Part shown: positions 57,013 through 64,000 of the stretch, piece after piece | Numbering within the stretch: the first letter of the stretch is position 1 | Layout: every line of letters begins with the position of its first letter | DNA from: Maylandia zebra | Lineage: Eukaryota; Chordata; Actinopteri; Cichliformes; Cichlidae | Assembly: GCF_041146795.1 (NCBI RefSeq) | Contig: NC_135185.1 | Location: 29,571,529-29,635,528, forward strand | Reading direction: 5' to 3' | DNA length: 64,000 bases | Notes under the pieces: generated by a model | Databases searched by the model: none | What the model was told of the DNA's origin: nothing | What the model saw: the letters and a program-made list of their open reading frames with translations, nothing else | Made by a program: the position numbers and the translations under genes

Positions 57013-58196
57013 TTGATTTAGGATGGAGGTCGGCAGCCACATGTGGCTCTTTCGTCCTCAGCTGTGGCTCCCTCAAGTTTTGGGCGGAAAAAATAAAAGT
57101 AAGAAAAATTTGCATGTTACAGGGATAGCCTGCTTTAAGAAAACAGTCTGATGGTAATGTATTCCGTGCCACAGGTTGAATGTTGTGGGGAAAACAGAGA
57201 CGGCCTCTCTGTGCACAAGTGAGTGCGAGTTACATCTGCAGCACGAAGTTTAAAGAGTGAGAAAAGTATGTTTATAGTTGGAGCTACTGCAGCCAAAAGA
57301 GTCTAACCGGCCCAGTTGTGAGCGAAATGTTAGCAATAATCTGCAAACTGTGTTTAGCGCATCCAGGAATAAAGTTCTGCTGGTGCAACCCTCCGATGCC
57401 TCTCTCCATCTATCCACTTTGCGATAAGTTGACCCAGACCAGACAGCTAGTTACCACCTACGAGCCAAACTCAGAGCACATTTCCCAGAGTTCTCTGCAC
57501 TAAATCTGCCATTACGACATGACCCACAAGCAAAGATTTGCACATACTTGTTTCATACTAGGACTTTTGTGGATCGGTGCAAAGCTGGCAGCCTTAAATG
57601 TGCATCGAAACATCACGTGGGCATGCAACGCAAGCTGTGTGTATCCGGTGATTCGTCCACATGTATTTAAGGTTTTGTGAGCTGGATTGTTACAGAATAT
57701 TCTGGTGTTTTTCAATAACTATCTATGTATATTTTCCACCATCAGCTTTTGTATTTTTTTTACGCCCAGGGCTGGACGGTTGATTGCTGCCTGCGGCTTG
57801 ATGAAAAACAGAAGATGACAGCACATTAAAATGAACTGAAGTGATAATTACAGACAAATAGTTATCACGATTATTCTTTTTACTTTAAAACTATTCGGCC
57901 ACTGCTGCGTTTTATTTATTTGAAAGTGGACTATTTTCTATTTGATGAATTTTCCAATTTCCAATTTTTTTCCCTCCTCTTCATAGCATCTATAAAACAG
58001 TTCTTGAAAGTAAAAAGCTCTTCATCTTATTAAGAAATCTTATTATTCTTGTATTAGGTATAAACGGACTATTCACCCCCCCCGGCTGCACTACAGACAC
58101 ATAAGCACGAGTGCGCATGTGTCTGTTTTTGTCCCAGAATACGGTCGGAGGGGCTAAAATGTCCCTGTTGATGTTGAAGGTTGGTGAACCCTGGTC
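57013..58196. mobile_element. probable hAT-like element
   Basis: The left end ttaggatggaggtcggcagc with atgtggctctttcgtcctca, and the right end aaggttggtgaaccctggtc, read as diverged inverted ends of a type common in vertebrate hAT elements. The interior of about 1.1 kb has no readable transposase. The right end touches the next repeat. Confidence 0.45.
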
Positions 58197-58304
58197 TAGG
58201 GACTTGCTTGAAATGACATTTTCTCATAAATCAGTTGTCCTGATGCTTCTAAAAGTTTAAACCAGTGCCAGTTTTTTGTCATGACTATTGTACAGATGTA
58301 GTTA

Positions 58305-58672
58305 ACCACATACTGTATATGTCTGTGAAGGTTCTCAGTCATCCAGGTCATCGTAGTCAAAGGAGCTTGCAAAGAAAAGCGTCTGGACTTCTTTAAGTTG
58401 CTTGAAGACGTTTCACCTCTCATCCGAGAAGCTTCTTCAGTTCTAAGGTCAAATGGTGGAGTTTCCCACCTTGGCTCAGGCGATTAGAGGATCATCAGGG
58501 GTCCTTTTGTCCCTCTGTGGGGGGTCACTCCCACTAGGTTTATATCTGGGACTCTCCACCATTTGACCTTAGAACTGAAGAAGCTTCTCGGATGAGAGGT
58601 GAAACGTCTTCAAGCAACTTAAAGAAGTCCAGACGCTTTTCTTTGCAAGCTCCTTTGACCACATACTGTATA
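58305..58672. mobile_element. foldback retroelement fragment with 15-bp target duplication (possibly Penelope-like)
   Basis: Two inverted arms of about 107 bp (58354-58461 and 58554-58660), sharing ggatgagaggtgaaacgtct and its complement, around a 90-bp centre. Direct repeats accacatactgtata lie at 58305-58319 and 58658-58672. Between them the insert begins tgtctgtgaaggttctcagt. The ctcggatgagaggtgaaacg sequence is widespread in fish, and I associate it with the 3' ends of Penelope-like elements, from memory only. Confidence 0.65.
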
Positions 58673-59373
58673 GATTGTAGATTACTGTAGACATACTGTA
58701 TACTGTAGACTGTAGATTTCACTATATTTTTCAAATCGCACTGTTTTAGTAGAATAATAAAAATACAAGCTATTACACAAATTCAAATTTTCATTCCTTC
58801 TGCAAATGTGCTCTTATGTTTTTTTTGTTTTATTTTGTTTTTCTAAATCTGACTTCTGAAAACTTGTCTAAGAAACTACTAACAGATACTATGATGCAAT
58901 TTTTTCGAAGAAACACATATCCTCTTTTTTTTGAAGAAGTAAATTGACAGCACATCTTACAATAAATTACTCTACCTTAGCTATAAAGCAGGAAACAGAC
59001 AGTGCAGCTTTATATGATAACAACAAAATCCACTTATACATGCAATTAATTAACATCTAATTTATAAATTAACTATTAATCCACAATTATCACCCCTATA
59101 ATCCCAGTTACATTATGACATGTTGTTTAGTACTTTGTTTTTATGAGTTGCAAAATTGTGGCTCGCTGGAATTAAAAAATTTTTTTTTTTTTGCTAATTA
59201 TGCATTTAATAAAACATCCATACATCGTTTTTACCTGTTTAACTGATAAAACTACAGTTCTGCAGTAATTGGCTGTAACTGTTGATTAATGTAATTGTCG
59301 AAAGCTATAACCAGAGGTAGAATGTAACAGACAATACGTAAAAAGTATTCATATAAGAGAAGAGCTTGAGAAA
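58673..59373. other. AT-rich spacer including a lectin-cluster spacer copy
   Basis: The part at about 58990-59250 resembles 37990-38350 (ttaactattaatccacaatt, then cccagttacattatgacatg), which supports tandem duplication of this spacer. A T-run lies at 59178-59191. Confidence 0.5.
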
Positions 59374-59495
59374 ATGTGGAGAGTGAAGGTAACAGTGGTC
59401 TCAGTGGTAATTGGAGCACACGGTGTAGTGACTCCCAAGCTAGGCGAGTGGCTCCAGCAGATCCCAGGAATGACATCCGAGATCTCTGTCCAGAA
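59374..59495 (+). mobile_element. LINE coding fragment
   Basis: Reads WRVKVTVVSVVIGAHGVV and TPKLGEWLQQIPGMTSEISV, a short block common near the end of one teleost LINE open frame. It is only 120 bp and out of context. Confidence 0.6.
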
Positions 59496-59700
59496 GAGCG
59501 CAGAAGACCTGCTGATCAGGCACATTGATTGGTGCCTGATCAGCAGTACCTGTGAGCATAGACCCTGCTACAGTGGTCAGTTGAGGACTTCACATAGCAC
59601 GCCATGGCTGACTGATCTGGGTTGGGACAATGTCATAGGGCAACTTCAAGGTGGTGTCCCAAAAAAACAAGTTGTAGCATTATTTGGAGTGAGCATTTGA
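59496..59700 (+). mobile_element. short inverted repeat and probable transposase HTH fragment
   Basis: cctgctgatcaggcacattg is mirrored by ggtgcctgatcagcagtac (59508-59550). Downstream, GQLQGGVPKKQVVALFGVSI resembles the N-terminal helix-turn-helix of Tc1-type transposases. It is degenerate and too short to be sure. Confidence 0.4.
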
Positions 59701-60159
59701 AGTCATATATTGACTCCTGTGAAACTTTAGTTTCATATATGAAATATTTTTAGGATTCATTTTTTGAACACTGCCTCTATCCACCAATTTTAACCCCGAG
59801 GCAACAATGGGTGGCCAGAGACAATGTTTGAAAGTGAATGCAATGACTAAAACAGTGTCTGAGAATATTTAGTGAATCGTATATTTCACATTCAAAAAAT
59901 AATTTCTGAGTGTGTTAGGGCAGCATAATTGTGACAAAGGTGAGGGATGTATGAAATATTCTCTTCACCAAAATAGATGTTAATAATTTAATAGTTCAAA
60001 CTCATAGCTCCTGTAGTCTTCAGTAATGAGTTAATGTTATTTTATAGTTTCTTACTAGAAAATTTAAGTTCTTTAAATTTGTTACTTATAAGCCTGATGA
60101 TAGTTTTAAAGTAAGATTTATGATAATTATCATATTTTAGCGTGTAAAAAGTGTAAATC
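59701..60159. repeat. spacer with a direct repeat to 61960-62100
   Basis: gaacactgcctctatccacc and gtgaatgcaatgactaaaac recur at 61988 onward as gaacattgcctctttccacc and gtgaatggaatgactgataa. No coding exon is seen. Confidence 0.5.
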
Positions 60160-60615
60160 AACGCTTTCCATTTATTTGATGAATGGTATTCTGCTGGTAG
60201 TCGTTGGAGTTCTTGGGATAACTGTGTCCATGACAGTCTACGTGACAAAAATACAACTTCAGTTTCCCTTTTCTGTAGAATTTCACAATGTCCGACCACC
60301 AAGAAAATGAACGCTGAGCAACTATATAAGGGGACAAGGGGATTTTACATGTTGGAAATTTATTTTGAGCCTTTCATGGAAACATGCTAATGTGGTGAGT
60401 TTTGATCAGAACTGCTGTTTGTTCCAAAGTTTAGTTTGATGTTGGATATTTTACATTAAAGACACAAACACACAGATGTGATGTGATCGAAGCTGAAGAG
60501 GAGGACAAGAAGTTACTAGAGCATGTGAACAAAAACCATGAACAATGAAAGGTGGATATTGAGCAGCTAAAGACCATCAGTGATGGAATATTACAATTCT
60601 TGCAGCATTCATTCA
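60160..60615 (+). pseudogene. lectin pseudogene D (membrane and stalk exon relics)
   Basis: The plus strand shows a degraded membrane exon near 60160-60225 (NGILLVVVGVLGI, matching lectin C NAVLLITAVVIGV). Near 60475-60610 a stalk exon reads DVIEAEEEDKKLLEHVNKNH, then a TGA stop, then KVDIEQLKTISDG. Lectin C has DVIEAEEEAKKALESAINNH and VKIEQLKTVNDG in the same order. No lectin domain follows within the plus-strand unit. The stop and missing exons make it non-functional. An inverted copy lies at 62262-64000. Confidence 0.8.
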
Positions 60616-60719
60616 CACAGTCAGCTTACTGATTGCATGATCACTGCAGCCTCCAGGCTTATGAATTTAAGGTCAGCATCTTGTATCAGACTACCTCTTG
60701 TGAAATGATCACTTTTTTA

Positions 60720-61735
60720 TTACTCTTAATTGTTTTACTGTGTTTATTTTTGCGTAGAAAACTTTTTGTCTGTAATTGTTGAGTTTGCATCTTAGTATCA
60801 TGTTTACCTGAGTTATCAGACTGCTTCAGATTGAGTAGATCTCAAATCGGTTGGCAGAATAGGTTTTAAACCACAAAATACGGACATATTTAATTAAATA
60901 TGTCCAAGGTAGTTCCCTCTGCAGATGTGCTCTCTCTTTATTTAGATTGTTTCTGACATTTACATTTGTCTTAGAAACTGTTTTTCAAATGTTATGATTT
61001 TTAGAGGAACATATTCTAACTCTTTTAAAGAAGTAAACTGATAATATCATGCGCTGTACACGTGATGGACAGCAGCTACTCTGTCAGGCCTAAAATGAAT
61101 AACAGGAAGCAGCCACAAAATTCACTTATTATCCCTTCAGATGCTCACCAACATGCTTGATCTCGTTTCTAAATTATCCAGTAACCCAGTTAAGTTGAAG
61201 TCTTATATAATTTAAATATTCCAGAAATATGTTATTAGCCTTCCAAAATATTTTCTACAGTTAAAAATACTGACTAAAGTATAAATAATGACTTTGACTC
61301 TCTATTTATCATCTTTCCTTTTGTACACAGGCTGCTAACAGAAACAGGTTATTAAAGCTGCAGTTTTAATTGTTACCAGGCACAAGTGTTTCTTAATGTG
61401 TTCATCAGCAGATGAGGTGTAAACAGACATACTGGTATAATATTGTGTTAATAATGTAAAACACTGTAAGTCTGTATGCAATGTAAATTAACAATTTACT
61501 GTAGCATTGCTGTAGATAAATACAGCGTGCACACATGGGCAAAACTTGTTTTAAACAGCAGTTTATATAAATGTGCTGAATAATGCTTTTTCATGTTAGC
61601 TGGAAGATTTACTAATATGCTAAAAAAAATTCTTAAATGCTTACAGAGAATTTCTTCTGATAGCAACTTGTGTTCATGTAAGATTGTGATGCATTATTGC
61701 AGATATTTTAGCTCAGTGGTTTTGTTGCTATTTCG
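60720..61735. repeat. spacer between inverted lectin pseudogenes
   Basis: AT-rich. The part at 61050-61560 resembles 37240-37680: ttttctacagttaaaaatac, then a shared actaaa(a)tataa word, and aggctgctaa near 61331 as near 37555. There is no coding exon. Confidence 0.5.
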
Positions 61736-61739
61736 CATT

Positions 61740-64000
61740 TAACTTGGGTAACACACAGAACAACGTTCCAGGTCTTGTAGAAGTTTGCTTTGCGATACAA
61801 CGCTGCACAGTCCCCAATATCCTAATCAAACAAATAAAAGTTATTAGGGTCATTCTATCTCCAATCAGCAACGTTTTTGAACATTCTCTTGTTGACCATC
61901 TCTGATTTGCATAAAATTATTATGGTCCAAAGTCTGAATATATATAATGATTGTTGCAGATTTCAGTTTTATATAAGAAATAGTTTTGAACATTGCCTCT
62001 TTCCACCCTGTTTTACTTGAGTGGACAGAGGCAAAGTCTGAACGTGAATGGAATGACTGATAACCGGATGAGGCAATTATTTTTAACATGAATATCTGAA
62101 AAACCAAGATCGATAAAGGCCTGGAATGATCACTACCTGGTCTTAGCATGAAAATGAATCTTTTCTGTAATTTGGGACATTTATATGAAAAACTGTCTGA
62201 GTTTTGGCTAATTAAAATATTTGTAAAAATTCAAGCTGTCCTGTAAAGTCTTATATTAAAAGTGATGATTTCACATAAGGTAAGATGCTGACCTTAAACC
62301 CATAATCCTAACACCTAACCAACCATAAGCGTAATGCCACGAATGCTGGAGGCTGCAGTGATCATGCAACTAGTATGCTGACTTTGTCAGTGAATGCTGC
62401 AAAAATTGTAATATTCCATCATTGATGGTCAATATCCACTTTTCATTGTTTATGGTTTTTGTTCACATGCAGTGGTTCTCAAACTGTGGTATGCATACCA
62501 CTGGTGGTACTTGGGCTCCCTGTAGTGGTATGCGGGAAATCTCCCCCCCAAAATTTAAGATTAAATAATATACCATTGCGGAGGTATGCAAAGGTGCCAA
62601 AACGCTGATGGAAAAAACACAGCTTTTTCCCACCGTACCAAAATCTCAGGCACCATCGATGAGTTGGTGGTCCTCGGGAGTATCGGTGGGGATGAAGAAG
62701 ATGCCGTCAGTGAGTCGTGAACTATTGCCTGGATGCCAAAGCTTCTGGTAGCCAGGTGAATGCGATCTGCTTCTTCTGCGAGTTAGCGGTAATCCTTCGC
62801 GGCCAGCAGCAACTGTCAGAGGAAGAGGTGAGTGAAGACAAATCCGCTGTCATCCGATCCTAGCAATCACAGCATGCTCTCCATGAGCTCGAGAGCGATA
62901 CCATCACCCAGGCCTGAGAAAGAGGAGTTTCTCGGCCCACTCTGCATTGGAGAGGGAGTAGCGCCACAGCAGCAGTGCCTTGAGAACGGTGTATTTCCCT
63001 TGGGAGGGGGGATTTGGGAGGAGGGTCATCACACAGCGGGTGGACAGCGGATCCAGCGAGGCCACCACATGATGGTATTTCGACACGACGACACGTCGGC
63101 TGAAACACCACGAAGAACAAACTGGGCTTTGACATGCACAAACCACGAAGGAGGGTCGTGAAGCCAAAAATCCAGCAGCTTAATCGCCGCAGCAAAAATT
63201 AAAACGTACAGCTCTGTTAGCACTTCTGACATAAATGAAGAGAGAAAACTCAACAGCAGTGGTGTTTGTAGGGCTACTGAATTTGGGCTAGCTAGTATAT
63301 AATAATGTGCTACAAGGTGGCTAGCTACACAGCTATGGTTAGCACCCCTTTTTGGGGGGCTTGTTCAGATGAAATAGAACAAGATAGAAGCATCAAAGCA
63401 TGTTGAAAACACAACAGCCCTGATAAACGCAGAGTAGTTTGTTCATATGTCATCACATAAGACCGGATGTTTTATTGCAGTACAGTTGTTATTATTATCA
63501 CTTGTTCCATCCTGTTTATGACAGTTAAAATAAATAACATTCATATAATAAATAAAATTGTCTCGTGTAAACTGTATGTGGTGCTAAATAGGCCTATACT
63601 ACTGTACTTTAATGCCGGTCACAAGGGTGGTGCTTCAAGAGCCATATATTCTATGAGGTGGTACTCATTGTGAAAAGTTTGAGAATCACATGCTCTAGTA
63701 CCTTCTTGGCCTCCTCTTCATTTTCGATCACATCACATCTGTGTGTGTGTCTTTAATGTAAAATATCTAATATCAAACTAAACTTTGGAACAAACACCAA
63801 TGCTGATCAAAAATCACCACATTTGTATGTTTCCATGAATACCCTCAAAATACATTTCCAACATGTAAAATCCCCTTGTCCCCTAATATAGTTGCTCAGC
63901 GTTCATTTTTTTGGTGATCGGACTGTGAAATTCTACAGAAAAGGGAAACTGAAGTTGTATTTTTGTCACGTAGACGGTCATAGTAACAGTTAATCCCAAG
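61740..64000 (-). pseudogene. lectin pseudogene E, inverted copy, interrupted by a hAT element and cut by the right edge
   Basis: Read on the minus strand: the end of a membrane exon at the right edge (64000 to about 63990), a stalk exon beginning near 63735 (DVIENEEEAKKVLEHV), a transposon at 62471-63685, and the rest of the stalk at about 62460-62390. That rest includes the same TGA stop as pseudogene D. Farther on, at about 61835-61740, is a relic of the last lectin-domain exon (GDCAALYRKANFYKTWN, then a degraded VVLC). Exon order therefore matches the intact genes, but the middle lectin-domain exons are not seen. Confidence 0.78.
62471..63685. mobile_element. hAT-like transposon inserted in pseudogene E stalk exon
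   Basis: Ends agtggttctcaaactgtgg and aaaagtttgagaa, read as inverted ttctcaaact repeats. It is flanked by the 8-bp direct repeat tcacatgc (62463-62470 and 63686-63693). The uninterrupted homologue in pseudogene D reads gttcacatgctctagtaac in complement, which confirms the insertion point exactly. It is 1.2 kb and the frames inside (e.g. 62832-63161) match nothing I know. Confidence 0.85.

Noticed and set aside
62832..63195. Overlapping 109- and 111-residue frames on both strands
   Set aside because: They lie inside the hAT insert and resemble no transposase or host protein I know.

Overview
The window is vertebrate nuclear DNA, almost certainly from a ray-finned fish and probably a percomorph such as a cichlid. 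It has split genes with GT-AG introns, protein sequences close to human EML5 and TTC8, and a repeat load typical of teleosts (L2/CR1-like and RTE-like LINEs, Tc1-like and hAT-like DNA transposons, a tRNA-derived SINE, short LTR elements). The species assignment is inference. All exon models below were built by hand from splice sites and reading frame.

Left part (1-23.4 kb): the first 13 coding exons of eml5, a microtubule-binding HELP/WD40 protein, on the minus strand. The gene runs off the left edge. Its start codon lies 1.0 kb from the start of ttc8 (plus strand, 23.4-28.9 kb), the TPR subunit BBS8 of the BBSome. The head-to-head eml5/ttc8 arrangement matches the human 14q31 locus and identifies the EML gene as EML5 rather than EML6. 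The shared intergenic segment holds CCAAT boxes and an RFX X-box-like site just upstream of ttc8.

Right part (29.5-64 kb): a cluster of C-type lectin genes. Three intact minus-strand genes share one plan of six exons: cytoplasmic tail, membrane segment, coiled-coil stalk, and a C-type lectin domain split over three exons. They encode type II membrane proteins of 317, 307 and 290 residues, and all three models close in frame. The sugar-binding motif differs: EPN in the first, QPD in the second, and EPN with a degraded second half of the calcium site in the third. A broken lectin-domain fragment of another type (43.0-43.5 kb, plus strand) abuts a SINE. Two lectin pseudogenes at 60-64 kb are arranged as an inverted duplication and share a stop codon. 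Degenerate spacer DNA between lectin units is repeated (37-38.5, 59.0-59.3 and 61.0-61.6 kb), which points to growth by tandem duplication.

Mobile DNA fills much of the rest. The most structured piece is a nest at 46-50 kb. It holds a complete 708-bp miniature LTR element (two 279-bp LTRs, primer site, 4-bp target duplication), a 423-bp solo LTR with its own 4-bp target duplication, a third 279-bp LTR copy that arose by a local duplication, a near-perfect 90-bp hairpin and a larger foldback. I found no CRISPR array, rRNA gene or stand-alone tRNA gene, and nothing that must be a wholly new kind of system.
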